From: Nocardioides mangrovicus
GTDB taxonomy: Bacteria > Actinomycetota > Actinomycetes > Propionibacteriales > Nocardioidaceae
DNA: 64,000 nt
Reading direction: 5' to 3'
Assembly (NCBI RefSeq): GCF_003674065.1
Contig: NZ_RDBE01000010.1
Location: 930,809 to 994,808 of the forward strand
Positions 26,140 to 35,036 of this stretch are shown here, in pieces; positions within the stretch are counted from its first letter, which is position 1; the number at the start of each line of letters is the position of its first letter. The translations under genes and the position numbers were made by a program. The notes beneath the pieces were generated by a model. The model was not told where the DNA came from. It was given only the letters and a program-made list of their open reading frames with translations, and did no database searches.

Positions 26140-27729
26140 TTGACAGTGGTGCTGTCACGAACGACGATCGGCGACGTGTACCCCGGTGCGCAGCTGCCCG
26201 AACTCGCCGACAAGCCTGCGATCGTCATGGCCGACACCGGGCGGACGGTCAGCTACGCCGAGCTCGAGGACAGGTCGGTCCGGCTCGCTCACGTGCTCCG
26301 CGACGCGGGCCTGCGCCCCGGCGACGGGGTCGCGCTGCTCTCGCCCAACGACCCGCTCTACTACGACTGCTACTGGGCGGCCCTGCGCAGCGGCCTCTAC
26401 CTCACCGCGGTCAGCACCTATCTCGCGGTCGAGGAGCAGCTCTACATCCTCGGCGACTGCGAGGCGCGGGTGCTGGTGGTGCACGCCGACCTGGCCGAGC
26501 GCGCCCAGGAGATCCGTGCGGCGGTCGCCGAGCAGGCGCCCCACCTGGAGCTGTTCTTGTCCTACGGGGGCCGCGTCGAGGGCTTCGACGACCTCGACGA
26601 CGCGCTCGCGGCGGCGTCGGCAGAACCGCTCGCCGACCAGCCGGCCGGCACCGACATGCTCTACTCCTCGGGCACCACCGGCCGGCCGAAGGCGATCCGC
26701 GCACCGCTGCCGGCGCGGCAGATCTCCGAGCCCGGCGACCTGCTGCTCGCGGTGTTCGCCCCGACGTACGGCTTCGACGCCGACACGGTCTACCTCTCCC
26801 CGGCGCCGCTCTACCACGCCGCACCGCTGCGGTTCTGCGGCCTCGTGCACATGGTCGGCGGCACCGTGGTGATCATGCCGCGCTTCGAGCCCGAGCAGGG
26901 GCTGGCCGCGATCGAGCGGCACCGGGCCACGCACAGCCAGTGGGTGCCGACGATGTTCGTGCGGATGCTCAAGCTGCCCGACGACGTCCGCGGCCGCTAC
27001 GACGTCTCCTCGCTGCGGGTGGCGATCCACGCCGCCGCCCCGTGCCCGGTGGAGGTCAAGCAGCAGATGATCGAGTGGTGGGGGCCGATCCTGCACGAGT
27101 ACTACTCCGCCACCGAGGCTGCCGGCGTCACCCTCATCGGGCCCGAGGACTGGCTGGGGCACCCGGGCTCGGTCGGCCGGGCCGGGCTGGGGGTGATCCA
27201 CGTGTGCGACGAGGCCGATCCCGACCAGCCCGACCTGCCGGTCGGCGAGGACGGGCTGGTCTACTTCGAGCGCGACGCCATGCCGTTCGAGTACCTCCAC
27301 GACCCGGCGAAGACGGCCTCCGCCCAGCACCCGCACCACGACAACTGGGCCACCACCGGCGACATCGGTCACGTCGACGACGAGGGCTACCTCTACCTCA
27401 CCGACCGGCGGGCCTTCATGATCATCAGCGGCGGGGTGAACATCTACCCCCAGGAGATCGAGAACGCCCTCGCCCTGCATCCGAAGGTGCTCGACGTGGC
27501 CGTCATCGGCGTGCCGGACGCCGAGATGGGCGAGCAGGTGAAGGCCGTGGTGCAGCCGGCGCCCGGGCACGAGCCGGGTCCCGCGCTGGCCGCCGAGCTC
27601 ACCGAGTTCGTGCGCGGGCGGATCGCGCACTACAAGGCGCCGCGCTCGGTCGACTTCGTCGAGGAGCTGCCGCGCACGCCCACCGGCAAGCTGCTCAAGC
27701 GAGAGGTGAGGGCGAGGTACCCCAGATGA
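26140..27729 (+). CDS. Acyl-CoA synthetase (AMP-forming)
   Basis: 529 residues of the ANL adenylating superfamily. The P-loop-like A3 is 'MLYSSGTTGRPKAIRAPLP', A5 is 'YYSATEAAGVTLIG', and A7/A8 are 'WATTGDIGHVDDEGYLYLTDRRAFMIISGG'. A10 is 'PRTPTGKLLKREV', with the catalytic lysine. It activates a carboxylic acid to its CoA thioester. The 'RAFMIISGGVNIYPQEIE' form is common in actinobacterial FadD-like enzymes for bulky or short acids. Start: TTG at 26140, six bases after GGAGGG. GTG at 26146 is an alternative. It is coupled to a lipase-like gene. Confidence 0.92.
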   Translation: MTVVLSRTTIGDVYPGAQLPELADKPAIVMADTGRTVSYAELEDRSVRLAHVLRDAGLRPGDGVALLSPNDPLYYDCYWAALRSGLYLTAVSTYLAVEEQLYILGDCEARVLVVHADLAERAQEIRAAVAEQAPHLELFLSYGGRVEGFDDLDDALAAASAEPLADQPAGTDMLYSSGTTGRPKAIRAPLPARQISEPGDLLLAVFAPTYGFDADTVYLSPAPLYHAAPLRFCGLVHMVGGTVVIMPRFEPEQGLAAIERHRATHSQWVPTMFVRMLKLPDDVRGRYDVSSLRVAIHAAAPCPVEVKQQMIEWWGPILHEYYSATEAAGVTLIGPEDWLGHPGSVGRAGLGVIHVCDEADPDQPDLPVGEDGLVYFERDAMPFEYLHDPAKTASAQHPHHDNWATTGDIGHVDDEGYLYLTDRRAFMIISGGVNIYPQEIENALALHPKVLDVAVIGVPDAEMGEQVKAVVQPAPGHEPGPALAAELTEFVRGRIAHYKAPRSVDFVEELPRTPTGKLLKREVRARYPR

Positions 27730-28598
27730 GCGGACCGAGGAGGGTGGACGTCGACAGCGTCGGCGGCACGCGGATCGCGGCCTACCGCTGGGACCCCGAC
27801 GGCGACCCCGTCGCCGCCGTGCAGGTCTCCCACGGCATGGGCGAGCACGCGCAGCGGTACGCCCCGCTGGCCGAGGTGCTCACCCGCCACGGCTACGTGG
27901 TCTACGCCCAGGACCACCGCGGGCACGGCGCGAGCATCGTCGACGGCGTGGAGGCGGGTGTCATCGGAGCCGACGGCTGGACCGAGCTGGTGCGCGACAT
28001 CGACCGGTTGCGCGACCGCATCGAGGACGCCCACCCGGGACTGCCCGTGGCGCACCTGGGCCACAGCATGGGCTCGTTCGCCGCCCAGCAGGACGTCCTC
28101 GACCACAGCCGCGACCTCAGCGCGCTGCTGCTCACCGGCACCGCTGCCATCGACCTGCTCGAACCGGCCCTCGACCTCGACCAGCCGCTGGACCTCACCG
28201 CGTTCAACGCCCCCTTCGCCCCCGCCCGCACCGACTACGACTGGCTCAGCCGCGACGAGCACCAGGTCGACCTCTACGTCGAGGACCCGCTGTGCGGCTT
28301 CGGGCTCGACACCGACGCCGGGAGGCAGATGTTCACCGCAGCCCGCGAGGTGGCGGACCCGGCGAGGCTCGCCGAGATCCGCGGCGATCTGCCGGTCTAC
28401 ATCGCCGTCGGCGAGCTGGACCCGGTCAACGCCCAGCTGACGGTGGTACGCCCGCTGGTCGAGCGGCTGGAGGCGGCCGGGTTGGAGGACGTCACCTTCG
28501 TGACCTACCCCGAGGCCCGTCACGAGATCTTCAACGAGACCAACCGGTCCGAGGTGGTCGCCGGCATCGTGGCCTGGCTCGGCGACCGGCTGACCTGA
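27726..28598 (+). CDS. Alpha/beta hydrolase, monoacylglycerol-lipase-like
   Basis: 290 residues. The oxyanion region is 'VQVSHGMGEHAQRYAPLAEVL', followed by 'VVYAQDHRGHGAS', the nucleophile elbow GHSMGS (Ser about 117), the acid in 'AVGELDPVN' and the catalytic His in 'YPEARHEIFNE'. This is the serine-aminopeptidase S33/monoglyceride lipase pattern. The ATG overlaps the acyl-CoA synthetase stop (ATGA). It could release a fatty or bulky acid that the synthetase then activates. GATCGG-TTGAG-CCGATC (28597-28613) at the stop may be a weak terminator. Confidence 0.92.
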   Translation: MSGPRRVDVDSVGGTRIAAYRWDPDGDPVAAVQVSHGMGEHAQRYAPLAEVLTRHGYVVYAQDHRGHGASIVDGVEAGVIGADGWTELVRDIDRLRDRIEDAHPGLPVAHLGHSMGSFAAQQDVLDHSRDLSALLLTGTAAIDLLEPALDLDQPLDLTAFNAPFAPARTDYDWLSRDEHQVDLYVEDPLCGFGLDTDAGRQMFTAAREVADPARLAEIRGDLPVYIAVGELDPVNAQLTVVRPLVERLEAAGLEDVTFVTYPEARHEIFNETNRSEVVAGIVAWLGDRLT

Positions 28599-28669
28599 TC
28601 GGTTGAGCCGATCGGTTGGGCTGGCCGGCCGCTGATCGGGCGGTAGCGCCGGGCCGACATACTCACCCC

Positions 28670-29080
28670 ATGTCCGACGTCTCGACCGACCAGGTCCCCG
28701 AGCCCGGCCAGTTCGTCCGCTACCTCGGGCTCGAGCTCACCGAGGTCTCCGGCGACCAGGTGGTCGGCACCTGGCAGGCCGGCGCACCCCTCCACCAGCC
28801 GTACGGCATCGTGCACGGCGGCGCCCACTGCAGCGTCGTGGAGACGCTGGCCAGCTACGGCGCGGCGGTGTGGTTCGGCGACCGGGGCCAGGTCGTCGGC
28901 GTCAGCAACACCACCGACTTCTACCGGGCGGTGCGCGAGGGCACGCTGACGTCGCGGGCCACGCCGGTCCACCGCGGTCGCAGCCAGCAGGTGTGGATCG
29001 TCGAGACCCACGACGCCGAGGACCGGCTGGTCGCGCGAGGTCAGGTCAGGCTGCAGAACCTGCCCGCCGACACGATGTAG
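28670..29080 (+). CDS. PaaI-family hotdog thioesterase
   Basis: 136 residues of the hotdog fold. The active-site segment 'YGIVHGGAHCSVVETLASYGA' is the PaaI/YdiI-type HGG motif with an acidic residue on the helix. The strands 'VVGVSNTTDFYRAVREGTLTS' and 'VWIVETHDAEDRLVARGQVRLQ' complete the fold. The ATG at 28670 is six bases after CATACT (28658-28663), so a leaderless transcript is likely. An upstream in-frame start at 28616 is less likely. It probably hydrolyses acyl- or aryl-CoA products of this small lipid cluster. Confidence 0.92.
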   Translation: MSDVSTDQVPEPGQFVRYLGLELTEVSGDQVVGTWQAGAPLHQPYGIVHGGAHCSVVETLASYGAAVWFGDRGQVVGVSNTTDFYRAVREGTLTSRATPVHRGRSQQVWIVETHDAEDRLVARGQVRLQNLPADTM

Positions 29081-29089
29081 CCGACCCGG

Positions 29090-30334
29090 TCAGCCGACGC
29101 TGACGGTGAGGTCGTCCGAGGCGGTCGGGGCGTACTGCTCGGTGTAGCCGGTGAGCGCGCCGAACCGGTAGCTGCCGCTGATCGGCGGGACGTAGCTGAT
29201 GCTGGCCGAGCCCGTGGCGTCCAGCGGGCTGACGTCGACCGTCGTCCAGCTCATCCCGTTCCACAGCTGCAGCATCGCGTGGGCCCCGGCCAGTGCCGCG
29301 GGAGCGGCGATGGTGAAGGTGAGCGTGCTGCCGACGCCGGCCGAGCGCTGGTCGACGCTGAGCCGCACGTGCGCCTCGAGGTCGACGCGCACGGAGGACG
29401 AGGTCGTGCCACCGACGACGCCGGGCACGCCGTCGGTGGTGAGCTGGTAGCTGCCCGAGACCGTCGGCTGCAGCGTGGTGCTGAAGTGCCCGGCGGAGTC
29501 GGTGGTCGTGGTGGCGACGGGCACCCAGTCGCCGCCGGTCGAGTCCTGCCAGGTCACCGTGATCGTGGCGTTCGGCACGGGGGCGTAGTCCGAGGCCCGC
29601 TTGAACGTGCCGGCGCAGGGCAGCGGGGACCCCGGCTCGGCCGTGACGGCGTAGTCCATGGAGACGCCGTCGATGGTGAACGAGCCGGTGGGCTGCACGG
29701 AGAGGGCGAAGCTCTGCTGGGTGCGGCTGGTGCCGCCCTCGACGGTGGCCCAGTAGACCAGGGTGTGGTCGCCGGTGGTGGCCGGTGCGGTCCAGGTGCC
29801 GGAGACCCACTGGTCGGGCTTCCCGGTGACGGTGGGGTCGTCGAGGATGCTCACGCCGTCGACGGTCAGGTCGTAGCCGGTGACGCCGGCGTGCGCGAGC
29901 CGGGTGTGGGCGGTGGCGTGGAAGCGGATGGTCGCGGACTGGGAGACGTAGAGGTGGGTGCCGTCGGCCACGTCCTGCTCGGCGGGGAGGTAGGCGGTCA
30001 GCGTGCCCAGGTCGGCGCCGTCGGTGACGGTGCCGTCGGTGCGTGCCGTCGCGATGGTCGAGCCGTCGGCGGCCAGCGCGGTGAGCACCACGGCGACGTC
30101 GTCGTTCTTGGTCAGCCCCGCCGTGCCCCCGGCCACGGTGATGGTGCCGCTGGCCGCGCCGTCGGCGACGTCGGCGACGGTCGTGCCGTCGAAGGTCAGC
30201 ACCAGGTGGGCGGTGCTGGTGCCCGACGGGTAGGTCAGCGCGTAGGGGAGCGCGACGCCGTCGGCGACGCTGCCCAGCACGGGGTGGCCCGAGGGCAGCC
30301 CGACGGCGGGGTCGACGCTCAGGCCGCCGCTCAC
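29090..30334 (-). CDS. Ig-like/beta-sandwich repeat protein of the DUF1501-DUF1800 operon
   Basis: 414 residues of Ser/Thr/Gly/Val-rich beta-sandwich sequence. At least three repeats resemble bacterial Ig or carboxypeptidase-regulatory-like domains ('GVTGYDLTVDGVSI', 'PNATITVTWQD', 'TTTDSAGHFSTTLQPTVSGSYQ', 'PISGSYRFGALTGYTEQYAP'). No classic signal peptide is visible after the GTG at 30334, which overlaps the DUF1501 stop (GTGA). Either export is by another route or it rides with its operon partners. It is probably a surface protein. The function is unknown. Confidence 0.75.
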   Translation of the reverse strand: MSGGLSVDPAVGLPSGHPVLGSVADGVALPYALTYPSGTSTAHLVLTFDGTTVADVADGAASGTITVAGGTAGLTKNDDVAVVLTALAADGSTIATARTDGTVTDGADLGTLTAYLPAEQDVADGTHLYVSQSATIRFHATAHTRLAHAGVTGYDLTVDGVSILDDPTVTGKPDQWVSGTWTAPATTGDHTLVYWATVEGGTSRTQQSFALSVQPTGSFTIDGVSMDYAVTAEPGSPLPCAGTFKRASDYAPVPNATITVTWQDSTGGDWVPVATTTTDSAGHFSTTLQPTVSGSYQLTTDGVPGVVGGTTSSSVRVDLEAHVRLSVDQRSAGVGSTLTFTIAAPAALAGAHAMLQLWNGMSWTTVDVSPLDATGSASISYVPPISGSYRFGALTGYTEQYAPTASDDLTVSVG

Positions 30335-31599
30335 CGGATCATCCCGGTGGCTTGGCGCGCGAGGTTCGGGAAGACCTGGCTGATGGAGACCTCCGGCACG
30401 CGCTTGGCCACGACGTCGGCCAGCAGCTGGCGGTACTCGGTGGTGACCTGCAGGTCGCCCGCGGCGAGGTTGCCGGTGTCCAGGCCCGGCCACGACGCGT
30501 GGTAACCGCCGCTGACGTCGGCTCCCACCGCCATCATCACGTTGCCCCAGCCGTGGTCGAGCCCGGAGGAGGAGTTCTGCTCCAACCGGCGACCGAACTC
30601 GCTGGTGGTGACCAGGGTGACGTTGTCGGCCTTGCTCCCCAGGTCGGTGAAGAAGGCAGCGACGCTGGCGGCCACGTCGTGGAGCTGGGTGTAGAAGCTG
30701 CCCGAGGTCGCGCCGATGTCGACGTGGTGGTCGAAGGCGCCGTAGTCCACGGCCACGACCCGTACGCCGATCTGGCCCTTGATGACGCGGGCGGTGTCGG
30801 CCATCGTGCGGCCCAGGTCGGTGGCCGGGTAGCCGGCGCTGGTGGAGGTCAGGGTGTCGTCGGGCAGCGCGGTGAGGATGCCCGCCCCGTTGACGGCGTC
30901 GCGCACGGAGGTCGGGAAGGCGTCGGTCGAGCTGCCCCACATGGTCTGGATCTGGGCCATGCGGCGCTGGGTGCCGTCGGAGTCCGACGTGGACACCCCG
31001 GGCACGGCCACGTCGTTGAGACCGGAGATCGTGGTGATCGGGAGGTCGCCGGCCAGCGACTCCGGCAGGTCGCCGGAGATGCCGATGGCGGCGAACTGGT
31101 CGGAGATGCCCGTCAGCCCGATCATCCGGTTGACCCAGCCGCGGCGCACGCTGCTGCCGGGGTCGGCGTCGCCGACCGCCTCGGCGGCGTCGAAGTGCGA
31201 GCGGTTGGGGGTGCCGAGGCCGGCGGCGTGCAGCATGCCGACCTTGCCCTTGTTCCACAGGCTCATCAAGGGCGCCATGGCGGGGTTGAGCCCGAAGTGA
31301 CCGTCGGTGGCCAGCAGCGCGCCCTGCGGCACGGCGATGCCCGGCCGAGCCTCGTAGTACTGCGGGTCGGCGTAGGGAACGACCCACGACATGCCGTCGA
31401 TGCCCCCGCCGAGGTTGAGGATGACGACGGTGTCGCCGGGCGTCGCGTCGGCGGCGTAGGCCATCTCGCGGAACGCGCCACCGAAGACCGAGGTCGCGAC
31501 GATGCCGCCGACGGCCGCCGTCGAGCCGGCCAGGAAGCCCCGCCGGCTGGCGCGGTAGCGCGCGCCCTCGGCGCAGCAGGAGTCCTCGAACTGGTCCAT
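30331..31599 (-). CDS. DUF1501 family exported protein (Tat signal)
   Basis: 422 residues. The N-terminus has the twin-arginine motif 'SRRGFLAGS' (R19-R20) and a hydrophobic run ending near 'AYAADA', so it is exported folded. The body fits DUF1501 (alkaline-phosphatase-like fold): 'VVILNLGGGIDGMSWVVPYAD', 'RSHFDAAEAV', 'VRVVAVDYGAFDHHVDIG', 'TLVTTSEFGRRLEQNSSSGLDHGWGNVMMAVG'. DUF1501 and DUF1800 genes are paired across many phyla, but the role is unestablished. It lies between those partners, six bases after the DUF1800 stop. Confidence 0.9.
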   Translation of the reverse strand: MDQFEDSCCAEGARYRASRRGFLAGSTAAVGGIVATSVFGGAFREMAYAADATPGDTVVILNLGGGIDGMSWVVPYADPQYYEARPGIAVPQGALLATDGHFGLNPAMAPLMSLWNKGKVGMLHAAGLGTPNRSHFDAAEAVGDADPGSSVRRGWVNRMIGLTGISDQFAAIGISGDLPESLAGDLPITTISGLNDVAVPGVSTSDSDGTQRRMAQIQTMWGSSTDAFPTSVRDAVNGAGILTALPDDTLTSTSAGYPATDLGRTMADTARVIKGQIGVRVVAVDYGAFDHHVDIGATSGSFYTQLHDVAASVAAFFTDLGSKADNVTLVTTSEFGRRLEQNSSSGLDHGWGNVMMAVGADVSGGYHASWPGLDTGNLAAGDLQVTTEYRQLLADVVAKRVPEVSISQVFPNLARQATGMIR

Positions 31600-31604
31600 C
31601 GGCG

Positions 31605-33323
31605 TCAGCGGTTCAGCAGGGTGGGAGTGTCGAGCAGGCTGACCAGCAGGCGCTGGAAGCCGGAGCCTGCCACGGTCGAGGAGGCCGTCACCGTGGTCGA
31701 GTTGGACAGGCCGGTCGCGGCGCACGCCGCGGCGACCTGGACGTCGTCGGCCGGCAGGCCGAGCAGGGTGCGGCACAGGTGGTCGACCCACTGGTCGAAG
31801 CGCATCGAGCTGCGCGGCAGCAGGCTGCTGACGCTCGGACGGTCGGAGTCGTCACCCACCAGCCCGGAGTCGGGGTCGGCGATCTGCCAGTGCCAGCGCA
31901 GCATGGCGGTGGCGCGCACCGAGGTGCTCCAGGCGGCGGCCACGTCGGGGAACCCGTCGGGCGTGGCGCGCGAGAACAGCGGCTGGCCGGCGGCGCGGGG
32001 CAGCGAGGCCAGGTTCAGGAACGAGGTGTGGCTGTCGACGCCGATCGCCGGCAGCGGCGGCACCGTGACGCCGGTGGCACGCAGCGTCGCCACGCAGTCC
32101 TCCGCGGGCGTGCGCAGCTTCTGGCCGGCCGCGCGCAGGAACTCGGGGCTGCGGGCCAGCGCGCGGAGCACCGGGGCGATCTGGGTGTCGTTGTTGAGGT
32201 AGGTCTGCGCCAGCTGCGCCACCAGTGAGTCCGAGGGCGAGTCGCTGACGAAGCGCACCGCGAGCTTGCGGCACACGTACGAGGCGGTGTTGGGGTGGTG
32301 CGCCAGGTAGGAGAGCAGCGAGCGGTACGCCGCGCGACCGTCGGGGTCGGAGTTGGGGTCGCTCCAGCCCATGGCGGAGACGGCACCGGTGGCGTGGTTG
32401 TCGGGCTCGTAGGAGACCGCCCACCGGTCGGTGGTCCAGCCGGTGAGCAGCTTGGACACGTCGTCGATGTCGTTCTCGGTGTAGCCGTTGCGCAGCCCCA
32501 CCGTGTGCAGCTCGAACATCTCCCGGCCCTGGTTCTCGTTGGGGTGGGAGGCCTCGGAGTTGACCGTCGAGAGGTAGGTCAGCATCGCCGGGTGGGTCTC
32601 GGCCGCGATGAGCAGGTCCTCGAACCGGCCCAGGGCGTTCTGGCGCAGCGTGCGGCAGTAGTCGGCGTGGTAGTAGATCGTCGAGACGGTCGTGCACGGG
32701 ATGTAGAAGTGGTTGGTCCAGAAGTCCTCCATCACCGCCTCGAGCTGGCGGGTGGAGAACGCGCGCCGGGCCACGGTGGCGGCGAAGTGCTGGCGCTGGA
32801 CGTCGCTGGCGCTCTTGCGGTCGGTGTTGCCCGCGGCGGCCTGGTCCTGCGCCGGCAGGTAGAGGTCGGGCAGCGCGGCCAGCAGCTCGTCCATCACCGG
32901 GTCCGGGATGGTGTCGGGACGCAGCTGCTGCTCCAGCCAGCCCGAGGCGCCGTTACGGGCGCGCAGCCGGGTGAACTCGGCCTGGGTGAAGCCGAAGCTG
33001 AAGCGGCTGATGACGTGAAGCTCGGCCGCCGTGGGGACGGCGGTCGAGGCCCAGGAGAGCCGGCGGGCGGTGCTGGCGCTCGAGTCGGTGGTGCCGGTGT
33101 CGCCGGTCAGGGTCGTGACGATGCTGCTGGCGGGCGCGGAGACGACGTTGACGGTCTGGGCCGCGGCGGTGGCCAGCACGTGGCGCCGGTGCGGCTTCTT
33201 CTTCGTCGCGTGCTTCTTCTTGCCGCGACGTTCCTGGTCGGGCAGGCCTGCCGCGACGGCCGTCGCCGCCGGACGCTCGGCGGTGAGCGTGGCGCTGCGA
33301 GCGCGAACGATCATCGTGTCCAT
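31605..33323 (-). CDS. DUF1800 family protein
   Basis: 572 residues, first gene of the exported three-gene operon. The Lys/Arg-rich N-terminus (about residues 30-50, 'KKKHATKKKPHRRH') precedes a weak hydrophobic segment. The body has DUF1800 blocks: 'HVISRFSFGFTQAEF', 'EDFWTNHFYIPC', 'HPAMLTYLSTVNSEASHPNENQGREMFELHTVG', 'DIDDVSKLLTGWTTDRWAV' and 'VCRKLAVRFVSDSPSD'. In this family the conserved Asn/His/Glu cluster 'NENQGREMFELHT' is presumed functional, but no activity is established. It is preceded by a 314-bp gap that must contain the operon promoter. Confidence 0.9.
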   Translation of the reverse strand: MDTMIVRARSATLTAERPAATAVAAGLPDQERRGKKKHATKKKPHRRHVLATAAAQTVNVVSAPASSIVTTLTGDTGTTDSSASTARRLSWASTAVPTAAELHVISRFSFGFTQAEFTRLRARNGASGWLEQQLRPDTIPDPVMDELLAALPDLYLPAQDQAAAGNTDRKSASDVQRQHFAATVARRAFSTRQLEAVMEDFWTNHFYIPCTTVSTIYYHADYCRTLRQNALGRFEDLLIAAETHPAMLTYLSTVNSEASHPNENQGREMFELHTVGLRNGYTENDIDDVSKLLTGWTTDRWAVSYEPDNHATGAVSAMGWSDPNSDPDGRAAYRSLLSYLAHHPNTASYVCRKLAVRFVSDSPSDSLVAQLAQTYLNNDTQIAPVLRALARSPEFLRAAGQKLRTPAEDCVATLRATGVTVPPLPAIGVDSHTSFLNLASLPRAAGQPLFSRATPDGFPDVAAAWSTSVRATAMLRWHWQIADPDSGLVGDDSDRPSVSSLLPRSSMRFDQWVDHLCRTLLGLPADDVQVAAACAATGLSNSTTVTASSTVAGSGFQRLLVSLLDTPTLLNR

Positions 33324-33637
33324 CCCCCGTTATGTCCCCCGAGCCGCCGGCAGACCCACGTCCCCCGTGGTGTGCGGCCTGTGGCCCAGGTTCATCCCCG
33401 TTGAGCCGAAGACTCGCCCCGGCCCGCCGCCGCCTGTCCGATATGTCCAAACGGTGACGTAGAGAAATGTACGTCGCCGATCGCGGCTCGTCACCCGAAT
33501 CGGGCGGTTTTCCTCAAGTCGAGGCAAACCTTCGACAACGGGGCTCGTATCGGGGGTCGCCAGTGCACGCGTGGGACGAATGGGACGAAGAAACAAACAG
33601 GCTTGACTGTTTGTGACGGGGAGGCCAGGCTCGGCGG
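33324..33637. other. Intergenic region with divergent promoters
   Basis: 314 bp between the DUF1800 gene (minus) and the TetR gene (plus), lower in GC than its surroundings in 33440-33620. It contains the TetR-type operator at 33593-33614. I see no ORF with coding character, no RNA gene and no further clear dyad. The promoter for the DUF1800 operon is expected in its left half. Confidence 0.5.
33593..33614. promoter_or_regulatory. TetR-type operator overlapping the tetR promoter
   Basis: ACAAACAG-GCTTGA-CTGTTTGT is a perfect inverted repeat (8-bp arms, 6-base spacer). A -35-like TTGACT (33603-33608) lies within it, and CAGGCT (33626-33631) is a fitting -10 six bases before the tetR GTG. Binding would block the promoter, the expected autorepression layout. 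The downstream catabolic operon would be controlled too. Confidence 0.65.
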
Positions 33638-34234
33638 GTGACCACCACCCGCGTGCCCCAGGAGCAGCGCTCGCGGGCCACTCGGCGCCGGCTGCTGGAG
33701 GCCACCGTCGGTTGTCTGGTCGACCACGGCTATGCCGGCACCTCGACGACGCTGGTCTCCGAGCGGGCGGGGGTGAGCCGCGGCGCCCAGCTGCACCACT
33801 ACCCGAGCAAGGCCGACCTCGTGCTCGCCGCGGTGCGCCACGTCAGCGAGCAGCGTGGGCTCGAGCTGCGCGAGGCCGCGGCCTCGTTGCCACAGGGTGC
33901 GGGGCGCACCCGCGCGGTGCTGGGCATGCTCGGCGACCACTTCACCAGTCCGGTCTTCGCTGCGGCACTGGAGCTGTGGGTGGCCGCGCGCAGCGACGAG
34001 CCGCTGCGGGGCGAGGTGGCGGAGCTGGAGCAGCAGCTGGGCCGAGACACGCATCGGATGACGGTCGAGCTGCTCGGCGCCGACGAGTCCCGCCCCGGCG
34101 AGCGCGAGCTGGTGCAGGCCACCTTGGACCTGGTGCGCGGGTTGGGGCTGGCCAACACGATCGGTGACGACTCCGCGCGGCGGGCTCGGGTGCTCGACCG
34201 GTGGGCCGAGGTGCTGGAGGCCGGCGTTGGCTGA
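33638..34234 (+). CDS. TetR-family transcriptional regulator
   Basis: 198 residues. The N-terminal HTH (about 10-58) reads '[51 protein letters not shown]', split here over two helices and the recognition helix '[12 protein letters not shown]'. The C-terminal ligand domain contains '[21 protein letters not shown]', common in TetR regulators of acyl-CoA catabolism. It is the first gene of the 33638-42370 operon and overlaps the next by eight bases. By analogy with AtuR/LiuR-type control, an acyl-CoA or terpene acid is a likely inducer. Confidence 0.92.
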   Translation: MTTTRVPQEQRSRATRRRLLEATVGCLVDHGYAGTSTTLVSERAGVSRGAQLHHYPSKADLVLAAVRHVSEQRGLELREAAASLPQGAGRTRAVLGMLGDHFTSPVFAAALELWVAARSDEPLRGEVAELEQQLGRDTHRMTVELLGADESRPGERELVQATLDLVRGLGLANTIGDDSARRARVLDRWAEVLEAGVG

Positions 34235-35006
34235 CCTGCTGGCGGCGGTCCTGCGCGACCTCGCCGCGGAAAGCGAGGTGCTCGACGCCCTGGTCGCGCC
34301 GCTGGACGTCGAGGCCTGGCGCAGTCCCACCCCGGCCGAGGGCTGGGACGTTGCGATGCAGATCGCCCACCTGGCCTGGACCGACACCGCGGCGATCGCG
34401 GCCGCCGGCGACGCCGACGCCTGGCAGGCGGTCGTGGCTGCCGCGCTGGCCGACCCGGACCAGGCCGTCGACACCGCGGCGCGCGCGGGGGCGGCCTCGC
34501 CGACGCTGCTGGCCGACTGGCGATCGGGCCGAGCCTCGCTGGCCGCGGCACTGCGAGCCGTGCCGCCCGGGCAGCGCATCTCGTGGTTCGGCCCGCCGAT
34601 GAGCGCGACCTCGATGGCCACCGCGCGGTTCATGGAGACCTGGGCCCACGGCCAGGACGTCGCCGACGCGCTCGGCGTCGTCCGCGCGCCCACCGACCGG
34701 CTGCGCCACGTCGCCCACCTGGGCGTGCGCACCCGCGACTTCGCCTTCGCCAACCGCGGGCTTACCCCGCCGACCGAGGAGTTCTCGGTGACGCTGGTCT
34801 CGCCCTCGGAGGAGGTGTGGACCTGGGGTCCGCCCGAGGCCGCGCAGACGGTGACCGGCTCGGCGCTCGACTTCTGCCTCCTGGTCACCCAGCGCCGGGC
34901 CCGGGGCGACCTCGACGTCGTCGCGGTGGGAGCCGACGCCGACCGGTGGCTCGACGTCGCGCAGGCCTTCGCCGGACCACCCGGGAAGGGCCGCCACGGT
35001 GGTTGA
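34227..35006 (+). CDS. TIGR03084-family (maleylpyruvate-isomerase-like fold) protein
   Basis: 259 residues with a TTG start overlapping tetR. The DinB/MDMPI metal-binding pattern is visible: '[19 protein letters not shown]' (His), '[18 protein letters not shown]' (His with 'ETWAHGQD') and the C-terminal '[38 protein letters not shown]', typical of TIGR03084. Members occur in actinobacterial terpene or branched-acid degradation operons. The reaction is unknown. The last codons and stop (HGG-stop) come from a dispersed repeat (34996-35036). Confidence 0.88.
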   Translation: MADLLAAVLRDLAAESEVLDALVAPLDVEAWRSPTPAEGWDVAMQIAHLAWTDTAAIAAAGDADAWQAVVAAALADPDQAVDTAARAGAASPTLLADWRSGRASLAAALRAVPPGQRISWFGPPMSATSMATARFMETWAHGQDVADALGVVRAPTDRLRHVAHLGVRTRDFAFANRGLTPPTEEFSVTLVSPSEEVWTWGPPEAAQTVTGSALDFCLLVTQRRARGDLDVVAVGADADRWLDVAQAFAGPPGKGRHGG

Positions 35007-35036
35007 GCAGCGAGCGCCAGCGAGCGCGGCGAAACC
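34996..35036. repeat. Dispersed GGTTGAG...CGAAACC repeat, copy 1
   Basis: It begins ACGGTGGTTGAGCAGCGA, identical for 18 bases to copy 2 at 37674, and ends CGAAACC, with GCGAGCGCCAGCGAGCG in between. Elements of the form GGTTGAG-AGCGAGCG-CGAAACC recur in many actinobacterial genomes (general knowledge). Here the element contains the stop of the upstream gene (TGA 35004-35006) and the GTG start (34999) of the downstream one. Confidence 0.75.

Noticed and set aside
24957-28598. A 1213-codon open frame on the plus strand
   Set aside because: Its first two thirds are shadows of the SqdB-like and acyl-CoA synthetase genes. Only the end is the real hydrolase (ATG 27726).
29090-31387. A possible 765-residue fusion of the Ig-like protein with upstream sequence
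   Set aside because: The N-terminal 350 residues are a His/Arg-rich shadow of the DUF1501 gene. The GTGA overlap at 30331-30334 marks the real start.
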